The translations under genes and the position numbers were made by a program. This document shows, piece after piece, positions 36,032-45,009 of a stretch of 64,000 nucleotides of DNA. A model generated the notes under the pieces. The model was not told where the DNA came from. It did not search any database and worked only from the letters and a program-made list of their open reading frames with translations. How positions within the stretch are numbered: position 1 is the stretch's first letter; each line of letters starts with the position of its first letter. Origin of the DNA: Danxiaibacter flavus (GTDB taxonomy: Bacteria; Bacteroidota; Bacteroidia; Chitinophagales; Chitinophagaceae); assembly GCF_041060425.1 (NCBI RefSeq), contig NZ_JAULBC010000003.1, positions 434,001 through 498,000 of the forward strand, read 5' to 3'.

Positions 36032-37609
36032 CTAATCTTCATCCCACCACACTTTGTTAGTATATAAATCCTTCGCTTTAATATCATCCGACATACCTAT
36101 CGTGTTATTAATTGTCTCGGCACTTGGATATTTGATCCGTTTCGGCACATTCGGCACAGCTCCGTTATCCGGCACGAAAGAAAAATGAGGATGATCGAAT
36201 CGCCTGATATCAGCCCATGCTTCGTACATTTGAAGATGTCCAAAGTGAATCCAGCGCTGAATTCCAATTGCTTCAGCTGCTCCAACATCTAAATTGTTAA
36301 AATAATTGTCTACATAATATTGTATGGTATTAGTAACTTCCTGAGAGCTTGGCGGATCAAGATGCCCAACTACTGTTGATTCAATTTTCTCGTTTAAGTT
36401 TCTAATGTAGTAATACCATTCAATTGACAGTTTAATTCCCTTTCTAAAAGCGTCTTCGGCCCGGCTACCGGAACGCAACTCTGCTTTCAAAAAATGCACC
36501 TCCGACGCAGTAAATAAAACTGCCGGTAAAAAGTCATTATATCTGTAAGTAGCTGAGTCAACATAAGAATAAAGGTGATCTCTCAAGGAGTCAGCTATAC
36601 TACTGGTACTTGGAATTAACGGATCAATACCTGCATACTCTCCGTTGGAATTTTTTGAAAATATTGTTTGAAGTCGTGGATCTTGAAAACTACCATGTTT
36701 TAAAATATCAAGCATTTTTTTACCTGCAGGCACTTCTGCAAACCCTCCTTTTGGGCCACCTTCATGTTGATTTGTTATAGCCAACAAATTGGGAGCTTTT
36801 GATGAAAAGATAGCATTGTCATCATTTGATTCAATCAGCGGGTATTTCGCAGGATTATTTAGTATCTCGTTAATTTGCTCAATAGCCTGGGAGCTCAGTT
36901 CAGTATTTTTAACCCGAACCAACCATCGTAGTCTTAGCGAGTTTATGAACTTCTGCCACTTAAGCAAATCACCCTTGTTCACAAAATCATAAGTTGTGAG
37001 AAACTTCGTTTCCGTGGCTGTCGCCGCTGTGGAAACAGCCAGCGTGTCTGCAAAATCCTTTAAATCACTCAGCATTCGAGTGTAAATCGATTTCTGACTT
37101 TCATATTTCGGGTAAATTATTTGATTGTCGGAAGACCTGATTAAGCCTCCTTCGCTATAAGGCACATCGCCCCACAAATCGGTAACCTTCGACATTTCAT
37201 TGGCCATGACAGCCTCTCCAATTCCCATTATGTATTTATAATCTTTCTTCTCGCTATCAGGGAGTTGCTTATAAATGGCCTCCATTTGCCTGTAAAGAGG
37301 AAGGATATCGGTATAAAATTTATTCCAACGGTCATTAACATATGAGTCGGACGGTTGGTACCGGCCGGGGTCATTCGTATATCCAACCATCTGGGTGTAC
37401 CTCGCCAGGGTAGTTCCGGTAAACGTGTAAAGGTCCCAATATTGCATATGATATCTTGTCATTATAAGCATGTTCGCAAATAATGATTCAATTTTACCAT
37501 TTGAATTTTTATCTGGGTCAGGGTATAACTCAGCAAATTCTGACTTTTTACAGCCCCAGATAACAGACAATACAAGCACTAACGATATATATCTATATAG
37601 GATTTTCAT
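36032..37609 (-). CDS. SusD-like_2 family outer-membrane lipoprotein (copy 1)
   Basis: 525 residues from the ATG at 37609. The longer frame begins at a TTG and lacks support. Lipobox Cys20 (SVIWGC-KKSEF). It contains the SusD-like_2 helix INSLRLRWLVRVKNTE and the C-terminal YEAWADIRRFDHPHFSF. It lies 25 bases after susC. Base composition is slightly more AT-rich than its neighbours. A weak 5-bp stem followed by TTTCTATTTTTTT at about 35958-35980 (minus strand) might terminate the pair before ROK copy 2. Confidence 0.92.
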   Translation of the reverse strand: MKILYRYISLVLVLSVIWGCKKSEFAELYPDPDKNSNGKIESLFANMLIMTRYHMQYWDLYTFTGTTLARYTQMVGYTNDPGRYQPSDSYVNDRWNKFYTDILPLYRQMEAIYKQLPDSEKKDYKYIMGIGEAVMANEMSKVTDLWGDVPYSEGGLIRSSDNQIIYPKYESQKSIYTRMLSDLKDFADTLAVSTAATATETKFLTTYDFVNKGDLLKWQKFINSLRLRWLVRVKNTELSSQAIEQINEILNNPAKYPLIESNDDNAIFSSKAPNLLAITNQHEGGPKGGFAEVPAGKKMLDILKHGSFQDPRLQTIFSKNSNGEYAGIDPLIPSTSSIADSLRDHLYSYVDSATYRYNDFLPAVLFTASEVHFLKAELRSGSRAEDAFRKGIKLSIEWYYYIRNLNEKIESTVVGHLDPPSSQEVTNTIQYYVDNYFNNLDVGAAEAIGIQRWIHFGHLQMYEAWADIRRFDHPHFSFVPDNGAVPNVPKRIKYPSAETINNTIGMSDDIKAKDLYTNKVWWDED

Positions 37610-37633
37610 AAATAACAAATTGAGATGATTAAA

Positions 37634-40600
37634 TTAAAGCCCAACCTTAAGAGCAATGCCATACGATCTTGTGGATGGAATGCCATATCGGTCAAGCCCC
37701 ATCTCCTTCGCAGTTGTACCAACAGCAGATTCCGGATCGCTATTAGGCAAGTTTTTAAAAATATAAAAGAGATTGCGGCCAATAAGCGATAGCATTACGG
37801 ACTGCATTCCTGTTTTCTTCAAAAATACCTGGGGTATAGAATAGTTTATTGTAAGCTCTCTAAACTTTAAATAAGAGTTATCGTAGATCGCGTTATCATA
37901 AATTCCGTAATACCAATAATTATTATTCATGTAATATTCCGCAGCACTGATTATTAAACTATTGGGCTTGCCATCATTCGTATATCCCGGAGTAATAATA
38001 CCATCCTCAAAAATCTTCCCATTGTATTTTGCGTCAGCAGGCACCATGGCTCCGTCATAGGCCACTCTGTCGCCTTTTGCTGAAACGTAGTATTTCAATC
38101 CGCCTCTGCTTGCATCTCTATACTTTAACGTTGACTTTAGCTTGCCGGCTGCTGTATTCTGATAATTTGCCAAAGAGAACATATCACCACCAATGCGATA
38201 ATCAAACATTGCATCCAATGAAAACGTACCAGCTTTTGTATTCCATAAGAGAGAACTTGCAAACCCACCAATACCTTTTGGCGTGGTATTGCCGTGCACA
38301 GATGGCTTATCATCCTTAATGTATGTCCCCTCATCATCAACCAACCGATGTCCATTTGCATCTAATTTATAAGAATAGGTCATGATATCACCAAATGGTC
38401 TACCTGCTTCGGCAACTATCATCAACGCATTATTATCGATATCAGCCAGCTTCAAATAGTTAACACCTTTTGGTAACTCTTTAATCGAATTGCGATTATA
38501 TGCAAAGTTAAAGCGGACATCCCACCTCCATTTCCGTGACTGTACAGGCGTTCCGTTTAACGCAACTTCAATCCCTGAGTTACCGATTTTTCCTAAATTA
38601 GAAAGTATTGTTTTTGCACCTGAGCTAGACGGCACGTCAAGATTAATTATCTGATCGATGATTGTATTTGAGTAATAGGTTATGTCGACACCAAATCTAT
38701 TCTTGAACATTTTGGTTTCTAGTCCAAATTCAACTTCACGCTTCTTTTCCGGCCTTATCTGGTCATTTCCATAATTTGAGGGAATACCATTAATTGCAAC
38801 TCCATTAACTGTTGATTGCGAATATGCGTTATTTGCGGCGTAAATAGCTGGCTCGTTTCCCACTACACCAAATGATCCTCTCAACTTACCATAGTTCAAC
38901 CAGGATGGCAGGGTGTTTTTAAATGATTCAGTAAAAAGCCAACTAAGACTGGCTGAAGGGTAAGTAAAATTGTTGTTTTGCGGGGGAAGCGTCGACGCTT
39001 TTTCCATGCGTACCGAAACTTCGACAAACAACATATTTCTAAATGAACCGTTGACAATGCCGAAAAAACCATTTTTTAGTTTCTTTTGCCTTGTCATGCT
39101 ATTTATGAGTGGATTGATAGAGTTTTTTAAACTAAACCAACCTTCCTGTACCAGTCCACCATCTGTATTGGTAGCATTCGTAGTGTATTCTTCCTGCTTC
39201 GCCAGGTAACCTGCTGTTGCTCCTAAATCAAAGTCATTTACCTTTTTTGTAAAGATGGCCATAATGTCTCCGTAACTTATCCTTTGCCTGTTGTCTACTA
39301 CCCCATAATACCCACCATTTGTAAACACTGAAGGCTGTTGATTATAATTTTTAGTTTCCGTGAACCCGCTACTGAAGTCATTACCAATTCTGCCACGTAT
39401 ATTGAGAAAACTAGCAATTTTATAATTTATCGTGGCACTAGCAATCATCCTGTTGATTTTTTCTTCGTCGTTATTCACCAATTGGGTCCATAAAATATTA
39501 TTCATATAATTGGTAGACGGTGTATAAAGAATGTATTCATCCGGATTTATCTTTTTATCGCTCGTATACAAATAGCCCTGCGATGTCCGGAACTTTTGTT
39601 GCATGACATCTGTTTTCTCGGCACGACTAAAACCATAAGCGTTGATGTTATTTATAAGATAGGGTCTGTTTGTCGTTATGTTATTAATATAATTAACAAC
39701 TAAATTAAGCGACAGTCTATCAGAAGCCTTCAGATTGCCGTTAAAGCTAAAGTTGTTTTTCACCTGCTTACCGCCAGGCATCATACTTTTGTAGTCATTC
39801 CTATTATAGGAAAACCTAAAAGATCCTAAAGCGCCACTATTTGAAATCGAAATGTTATAATTACTATTTCGACCGGTCCCGTAAATATCCTTTACGTTAT
39901 TCGGCTGGGCATCATACTTTCTCATAATACCATCCCACCACATAACATCCCGACCGTCAAACTTGGGTCCGAAATTCCCCCAGTTACTCAAGGAAGGGCG
40001 AATATATTCCAATCCGTCACGACCGGTTATCTTCATAAAACCATCCATATCTGATCCCCTGGTCAACAGGCCGTTAACGCCCGTAAAACCATATCCTGGT
40101 CCAAACTCATTTTGAAAATCAGGTAATGCACCGACTTTTTCTATTATTTGGTTTACACCAAAATCAACTCCCAAGCCTTTCTTCCTGTTTTTTCCCGATT
40201 TTGTTGTGATTACGACAACGCCGTTGATTGCTTCGGAACCATAAAGCGCCGAAGCCGCAGCTCCCCTTAAAATTGAAAGACTTTCAATATCATCTGGATT
40301 TAAATCAAGCAAACCATTTCCCTGAATCCTTGACTCTGACCACATATCCTTCGTATTGGCTTCGCCATTTCGAATCGGTACCCCATCCAATATATATAAG
40401 GGCTGGGTATTAAAATTCAAGGAATTTACCCCTCGAACGGTCATGCTAACCGCCCCTGTTTGCCCACCGGGTGATGATTGCACTTTCACGCCAACTGCTT
40501 TACCATACAAAGCAGATGCGATATTGGGAGTGGCAACCTGAATATCCTTTGCAGTAACTGTACTTACGGCATAACCCAGGGCCTTTTGTTCTTTTTTGAT

Positions 40601-40942
40601 ACCCATGGCCGTTACAACCACTTCGTCACCCGCAGTTTTTATGTCTGGCTGCAAAACGACATTTAATACAACTGAAGGTTTTCCCTCAAACGGCAGGTGA
40701 CCCACCGCAGAGAAGACAAGCGTAGCATTTTTGGGCACATTTTCAATCTTGAAATTTCCGTCTGCATCTGAAGATACCCCCCTGGAAGTGCCCTTTATCA
40801 CAATTGATACTCCAGGTATGGGATTACTTGAACTGTCTTTTACCGTACCGGCGACGGTAATCTTGTCCTGAGCAGCTACAAACAGACTTGTAAGGCTGAG
40901 TAGCAAGACGCATATGGAAATGCGTATCGTTGTTTTTCTCAT
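37634..40942 (-). CDS. SusC/RagA-family TonB-dependent transporter (copy 1)
   Basis: 1102 residues; signal peptide 1-24 (FVAA-QDK); regulatory-like domain about 28-98. The signature DEVVVTAMGIKKEQKALGY starts at 106. The plug contains GSEAINGVVVITTKSGK; the C-terminus is IALKVGL. This end is unusual because most family members finish with an aromatic residue, as the other SusC proteins here do. It is the first gene of the minus-strand row and diverges from the AraC gene. The 311-base shared intergenic region carries CTACTTTAGC and an inverted TTTAAAAAGT box. Confidence 0.94.
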   Translation of the reverse strand: MRKTTIRISICVLLLSLTSLFVAAQDKITVAGTVKDSSSNPIPGVSIVIKGTSRGVSSDADGNFKIENVPKNATLVFSAVGHLPFEGKPSVVLNVVLQPDIKTAGDEVVVTAMGIKKEQKALGYAVSTVTAKDIQVATPNIASALYGKAVGVKVQSSPGGQTGAVSMTVRGVNSLNFNTQPLYILDGVPIRNGEANTKDMWSESRIQGNGLLDLNPDDIESLSILRGAAASALYGSEAINGVVVITTKSGKNRKKGLGVDFGVNQIIEKVGALPDFQNEFGPGYGFTGVNGLLTRGSDMDGFMKITGRDGLEYIRPSLSNWGNFGPKFDGRDVMWWDGIMRKYDAQPNNVKDIYGTGRNSNYNISISNSGALGSFRFSYNRNDYKSMMPGGKQVKNNFSFNGNLKASDRLSLNLVVNYINNITTNRPYLINNINAYGFSRAEKTDVMQQKFRTSQGYLYTSDKKINPDEYILYTPSTNYMNNILWTQLVNNDEEKINRMIASATINYKIASFLNIRGRIGNDFSSGFTETKNYNQQPSVFTNGGYYGVVDNRQRISYGDIMAIFTKKVNDFDLGATAGYLAKQEEYTTNATNTDGGLVQEGWFSLKNSINPLINSMTRQKKLKNGFFGIVNGSFRNMLFVEVSVRMEKASTLPPQNNNFTYPSASLSWLFTESFKNTLPSWLNYGKLRGSFGVVGNEPAIYAANNAYSQSTVNGVAINGIPSNYGNDQIRPEKKREVEFGLETKMFKNRFGVDITYYSNTIIDQIINLDVPSSSGAKTILSNLGKIGNSGIEVALNGTPVQSRKWRWDVRFNFAYNRNSIKELPKGVNYLKLADIDNNALMIVAEAGRPFGDIMTYSYKLDANGHRLVDDEGTYIKDDKPSVHGNTTPKGIGGFASSLLWNTKAGTFSLDAMFDYRIGGDMFSLANYQNTAAGKLKSTLKYRDASRGGLKYYVSAKGDRVAYDGAMVPADAKYNGKIFEDGIITPGYTNDGKPNSLIISAAEYYMNNNYWYYGIYDNAIYDNSYLKFRELTINYSIPQVFLKKTGMQSVMLSLIGRNLFYIFKNLPNSDPESAVGTTAKEMGLDRYGIPSTRSYGIALKVGL

Positions 40943-41253
40943 TTTTTCAATGGTTTAGTTTAAAAAAAGCGGATTGATTTCATTTGATTATCTTTGGGTT
41001 AGGTCACTTGTATATATCTCAAACAGAGGACAAGGGTTCCCCTGGGATCGTTTTTTGAAGGCGGCTAAAGTAGAAGTAGCTGTTACCAAAGCCTATGATT
41101 TATGTCATTTATTTAAAAAGTCATCTCATCTTATTAAAATTTCGCTTTAAAAATCCCTTAAGTTTTCACATTAAAGCTTAATATTGTTATTTTAACCTTA
41201 GAAGTTTATATTTTTCATCAAAGTTTTGATCATTAGACATTCTAATCGCCAGT
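40943..41253. promoter_or_regulatory. Divergent control region between SusC copy 1 and the AraC gene
   Basis: 311 bases. On the minus strand it contains CTACTTTAGC (41073-41064), which also precedes SusC copy 2. The 10-mer TTTAAAAAGT is at 41112-41121 on the plus strand, in the opposite orientation to the three N5-spaced modules. Both genes may be controlled here. No heptamer array is present. Confidence 0.45.
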
Positions 41254-42117
41254 ATGAAAATTCTACAGACTGAAATAACTCCCAGGCAGAACAGTTACAT
41301 ATCTGTATCGGAAAGAAATGAGGCCTATTTTGAATCTCCCTTTCACTTTCATCCGGAAATTGAGCTGGTTTATATTAAAGAAAGCTTTGGTAAAAGAATT
41401 ATCGGCGATAAAATAGAATCTTTTGAGGCAGGAGATCTTGTGTTGATAGGTCCTAATCTACCGCATGTGTGGCTGAATGATGAATGCTTCTACAAAGGCG
41501 AAACAGACCACCGCGCTCAATCCATCGTTATCTACTTTAATAAAGATATTTTCGGTAAGGGCTTTTATGATCTCCGTGAAGCAGAAAAGATCAATGCATT
41601 ATTTGACAGGGCGAGAAGAGGTATAAAAATAAACGGCACCACTTTTACCGAAGTGTCTACCCGGATGGAAAAGCTGCTCACCATTACCGGCTTTGAAAGA
41701 ATTATTATTCTGCTTGAGATCATGCACCTGATTTCTACATCGCAGGAAACAGAGTATATTAATAAGGAAGAGTATTCCGGCGTAATGTATAAGGCTGATG
41801 GAGACCGTTTGTCTGAAGTATTCAAATACATTACAACTAACTACAAAAATGATATATCGCTGAAAGATGTGGCAACCATGGCGAACCTTACACCGCAATC
41901 TTTCTGCAGGCTCTTTAAAAAGAGAATGAATAAAAACTTTGTTGATTACCTGCATGAAGTGCGCATATCACATGCATGTCGCTACCTGATGGATACAGAC
42001 TGGACAATCTCTGAAATAGCCTATTCGACCGGCTTTAAAACTGTTTCCAATTTCAACAAATTATTTAAAGAAAGTACCGGCCTCTGCCCTACTGACTATA
42101 GAATGAAAATAGCGTAA
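41254..42117 (+). CDS. AraC-family transcriptional regulator
   Basis: 287 residues. The N-terminal cupin sensor domain has HFHPEIELVYI and a GPNLPHVW segment. The C-terminal double helix-turn-helix spans about 190-285 (ISLKDVATMANLTPQSFCRLFKKRM and ISEIAYSTGFKTVSNFNKLFKESTG), ending CPTDYR. Such regulators usually activate sugar-uptake or catabolic genes on binding a sugar. It is divergent from SusC copy 1, its likely target. A terminator lies 70 bases after the stop. Bacteroidota cupin-AraC proteins of this length often sit beside ROK-regulated sugar genes. Confidence 0.93.
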   Translation: MKILQTEITPRQNSYISVSERNEAYFESPFHFHPEIELVYIKESFGKRIIGDKIESFEAGDLVLIGPNLPHVWLNDECFYKGETDHRAQSIVIYFNKDIFGKGFYDLREAEKINALFDRARRGIKINGTTFTEVSTRMEKLLTITGFERIIILLEIMHLISTSQETEYINKEEYSGVMYKADGDRLSEVFKYITTNYKNDISLKDVATMANLTPQSFCRLFKKRMNKNFVDYLHEVRISHACRYLMDTDWTISEIAYSTGFKTVSNFNKLFKESTGLCPTDYRMKIA

Positions 42118-42189
42118 AGCTGTGAGCTATTAGCTTTGAGCTATCAGCTTTAGGAGCACTGTCAGACTTACATTTTTTTGTCGATAAAG

Positions 42190-42217
42190 AAAGCACTCTA
42201 CCGTGAGTGCTTTTTTA
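42190..42217 (+). terminator. Intrinsic terminator of the AraC gene
   Basis: AAAGCACTC (42190-42198), a 6-base loop, GAGTGCTTT (42205-42213), then TTTATTT. It lies 73 bases after the stop codon at 42117. Confidence 0.88.
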
Positions 42218-42358
42218 TTTGAAATTCTGAATGTTTACGAGGATAGCAGGAAATGAAGCCGACCATCCTTTCGAGATTTGAAATGCAGTTATACGGAGGT
42301 GCACCGAGAAGTACGGAGATTCACAGAGAATTGCAAAGGCTGGTGGCATTAAATGTCA

Positions 42359-42405
42359 GAGCCCTATCTGTCCTACACTTTGAAAGTGTAGGACAGATAG
42401 GGCTC
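42359..42405. repeat. Perfect 47-bp palindrome
   Basis: Arms of 23 bases (GAGCCCTATCTGTCCTACAC, then TTT) are perfectly complementary around a single central G at 42382. No T tract follows, so it is not a normal terminator. No other copy was seen in the window. It could be a REP-type element, a protein-binding site or a cruciform-forming relic of an inverted duplication. Confidence 0.85.
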
Positions 42406-42535
42406 AAACAATATACTCCTCTAACAAAATTTTCGGGTTTAATAGCAATTTTACCGCTGCACCTTTCACTATTCACCTTTCACTATTCACCTTTCACTAT
42501 TCACCTTTATTCACTATTCACCATTCACTGCCCCC

Positions 42536-44839
42536 CTACTCAATCACCACCTCATCCACAAACAACCACGAAGCATCTCCCGCGCCAACATTTCCCGGGG
42601 CAATTTTGCCATGCGGCTCAGCAGTTACGCGGAAATATCTTGCATTAACCTGATCAAAAGTTAGCTCAACGGGAATAGCGCCTTCATTAGCCGGAACCTG
42701 CAACTCTTTCTTTGCAATAGTTCTAAAATTTGTTCCGTCATCAGACACTTCAATAATTATAGACTTTGGCATCCAAATCCAGCTACTCGGTTTATGGAAA
42801 AATCTTGTTTTAACGGAATTGAATTTTACCGCCTTGCCAAAATCCAGGGTTCCTTCAAAAACTTCGTCGTTCCAACCCAACCACTCATCATTGCTGAATT
42901 GTTCGTCGCTTCCCTTGCTGCCATTGTGCCATGCATCGTTACCACCTCTGTTGTAGTTTTTGTTGGGAGCGTTCTTTAACGTGGCTCTTTTGCCAACTCC
43001 TTTGTGAATCGCAAACGCTTTTTGCAATCTGTCGGTCACAATACCATCGTTCAGCAACGCTGCGGTAATTACACAATCATGCTTCACAAGAACGCGCTGC
43101 TTGTATACAGGTGATTTTTCAGAAGGAGTAGTTCCATCCAGCGTATAATAAATGTTTTTGCCGTTTGCAACTCCGCCTAATTGCATAAACACATTGCCCT
43201 TCCCATCAACAGAATTAACCAACTTCAGATCGTACATGTGTTTTGAGTAATTAACGCCGTGCAAATCGAGACGCTTCAAATAGCTTGATGAAAGCCTGCG
43301 TGCAAAATCCTCATAATTTTTTTGTTGAGGCTGAGACCATCCAACTTCGGCCAGTGCTATCGCACGTGGAAAAATCATGTACTCCGCCTTCTTTGCATAG
43401 GGAATATGCTCTGTCCATAAATTGCCCTGAACACCATTTATAAACGCGCCCTGAGCTGCATTCAATTCCGCGGGAACAGGCTCATAACTATAAGCTTTTG
43501 ACAAAGTAGTTAATCCTCCAAATGCAACAGGTTCACCAGGTGCATCAGACTGGTAATGATCCAGGTAGCAATATCCGCCCGGCGTCATTACAACATTGTG
43601 TTCCTGCTTCGCAGCCTTAATACCATTCTCCACGCCAGTCCAGCTCATCACTGCTGCTCCGGGAGCCAAACCACCCTGCATAATTTCATCCCAGCCAATC
43701 ACCTTTCTTCCTTTACTGTTTACAAACTGTGCAATACGTTTTATAAAATAACTTTGAAGCTCTTCTACATCTTTCAGATTTTCGTCTTTCATACGTTGCT
43801 GGTCAAATTTGCACTTCTTCCAATTGGCTTTACCAGCTTCGTCCCCGGCGATATGAATATATTCAGAAGGAAAAATATCCATCACTTCTTCCAATATTCC
43901 GTCAAGAAAAGTAAAAGTTTCATCTTTTGTGCAATACTCATCCTGGATATCAGACGGATACGCAAATGCATGTCCGTTACTATCAAGACAAGCCAGTTCA
44001 GGATAAGCTGCCAATGCAGACTTTGAGTGCGCAGGCATTTCTATTTCAGGCACAACCGTTATGAACCTGTCAGCAGCATATTTTACAATTTCCCGCATTT
44101 GATCCTCTGTATAGAAGCCACCGTATAGCGTGTCATTAGGTCTGCTGTTATAATCATAAGTGGTGTTGAGAGGCGTACCCTTTCTAAAAGCTCCGATCTT
44201 TGTAAGCTTAGGGAACTTCTTGCTTTCAAAGCGCCAGCCCTGGCTGTCCGTTAAATGCCAGTGAAAACGATTCATTTTTTGCATGGCGATCAGATCGATG
44301 ATCCTTTTAACAGAATCTAATGCCATATAGTGACGTGCAACATCCAGCATTACACCCCTGTAAGCAAATCGTGGCGCATCTTCAACTTCAACGCAAGAAA
44401 TTTTCCATTGTTCATTTTTAACCGGAACAGGAGATTCGATATTAACAGGAAGCAGCTGCAGCAAGGTTTGCACTGCATAAAAAACGCCCGAAGGTTGTTG
44501 TGCCTTAATGTCAATCACGGAAGGTTTTACTACAATCTGGTATCCTTCCGGGCTCTTGATCGTGTTATCCAATGCGATCCGGACAACGTTGCCTGTCTTG
44601 CATTTTTTTGCAGACAACAGGTCTATGCCCGCTGCTATTCTTAGCTTTGAAACCAATGGCCTTACAGCTTTCAAAAGATCCTCGTTCTTTTCATCCACAC
44701 GAATAGCGGAACAATTTGAAAAAACGAAACTGCCCTGGCTATACACCACCTTCTGCGGTGCCGGAACAATATTATTCTTTTGGGAAAAACAGGTAATTGC
44801 AAACAGGGAACAGAAAAATAAAGCGATGGTTCTTTTCAT
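42536..44839 (-). CDS. Secreted GH20 beta-N-acetylhexosaminidase
   Basis: 767 residues from the ATG at 44839 (MKRTIALFF); another ATG lies three codons upstream. A signal peptide is followed by a GH20b domain (about 20-150) and a GH20 TIM barrel (about 155-500) with HWHLTDSQGWRFE. The catalytic Asp-Glu pair lies at about 333-334 (HIAGDEAGK). A chitobiase C-terminal-type module (YYTLDGTTPSEKSPVY) and an F5/8-type discoidin domain (WIWMPKSIIIEVSDDG) complete it. It removes terminal GlcNAc or GalNAc from glycans or chitin oligomers in the periplasm or outside the cell, using substrate-assisted catalysis. With ROK regulators and SusCD pairs nearby, it fits an amino-sugar utilisation region. A TAAATTTG box at 44882-44875 (minus strand) is a candidate -7 element. 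Confidence 0.95.
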   Translation of the reverse strand: MKRTIALFFCSLFAITCFSQKNNIVPAPQKVVYSQGSFVFSNCSAIRVDEKNEDLLKAVRPLVSKLRIAAGIDLLSAKKCKTGNVVRIALDNTIKSPEGYQIVVKPSVIDIKAQQPSGVFYAVQTLLQLLPVNIESPVPVKNEQWKISCVEVEDAPRFAYRGVMLDVARHYMALDSVKRIIDLIAMQKMNRFHWHLTDSQGWRFESKKFPKLTKIGAFRKGTPLNTTYDYNSRPNDTLYGGFYTEDQMREIVKYAADRFITVVPEIEMPAHSKSALAAYPELACLDSNGHAFAYPSDIQDEYCTKDETFTFLDGILEEVMDIFPSEYIHIAGDEAGKANWKKCKFDQQRMKDENLKDVEELQSYFIKRIAQFVNSKGRKVIGWDEIMQGGLAPGAAVMSWTGVENGIKAAKQEHNVVMTPGGYCYLDHYQSDAPGEPVAFGGLTTLSKAYSYEPVPAELNAAQGAFINGVQGNLWTEHIPYAKKAEYMIFPRAIALAEVGWSQPQQKNYEDFARRLSSSYLKRLDLHGVNYSKHMYDLKLVNSVDGKGNVFMQLGGVANGKNIYYTLDGTTPSEKSPVYKQRVLVKHDCVITAALLNDGIVTDRLQKAFAIHKGVGKRATLKNAPNKNYNRGGNDAWHNGSKGSDEQFSNDEWLGWNDEVFEGTLDFGKAVKFNSVKTRFFHKPSSWIWMPKSIIIEVSDDGTNFRTIAKKELQVPANEGAIPVELTFDQVNARYFRVTAEPHGKIAPGNVGAGDASWLFVDEVVIE

Positions 44840-44874
44840 GATAAACATTTTGTAAGGCCGGCTAAAACAGCCGT

Positions 44875-44882
44875 CAAATTTA
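44875..44882 (-). promoter_or_regulatory. Candidate -7 promoter box of the GH20 gene
   Basis: TAAATTTG on the minus strand matches TAnnTTTG exactly and lies 35 bases upstream of the ATG at 44839. No TTTG was seen at the -33 position, so confidence is limited. A CGGCT/AGCCG hairpin lies in the predicted leader. Confidence 0.4.
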
Positions 44883-45009
44883 TTGATTAATCGTCTGCAC
44901 CTGCATGACTAGGTTTTACCCGATGTTTCAGATATATTAACCTACGCTTTATGCCTGATTTTTTTAGCTGTTTAACACTTAAAATTGTAATTCATAAACC
45001 TTTATTACG

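Larger units (their letters stand above)
42118..42535. repeat. Repeat-rich gap: AGCTTTG heptamers, decamers, palindrome and CTATTCACC array
   Basis: No gene is supported. From left: AGCTATTAGCTTTGAGC heptamers (42118-42153) directly after the AraC stop; the AraC terminator; a 10-bp periodic stretch (42293-42335, units such as CACCGAGAAG and CACAGAGAAT); the 47-bp palindrome at 42359-42405; and about ten CTATTCA/CCTTTCA heptamers (42461-42535) against the GH20 stop codon. The last array is GAATAGTG on the GH20 coding strand. An open frame across these repeats (42253-42648, plus) has repetitive composition and is not a gene. Confidence 0.8.

Noticed and set aside
37610..37618. Upstream TTG start for the SusD gene at 36032
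   Set aside because: The ATG at 37609 gives a standard lipoprotein signal with Cys20; the TTG adds only three residues.
42253..42648. Plus-strand ORF of 131 aa
   Set aside because: It runs through a palindrome and heptamer arrays, has repetitive composition (HLSLFTFHYSPFT) and overlaps the GH20 end.
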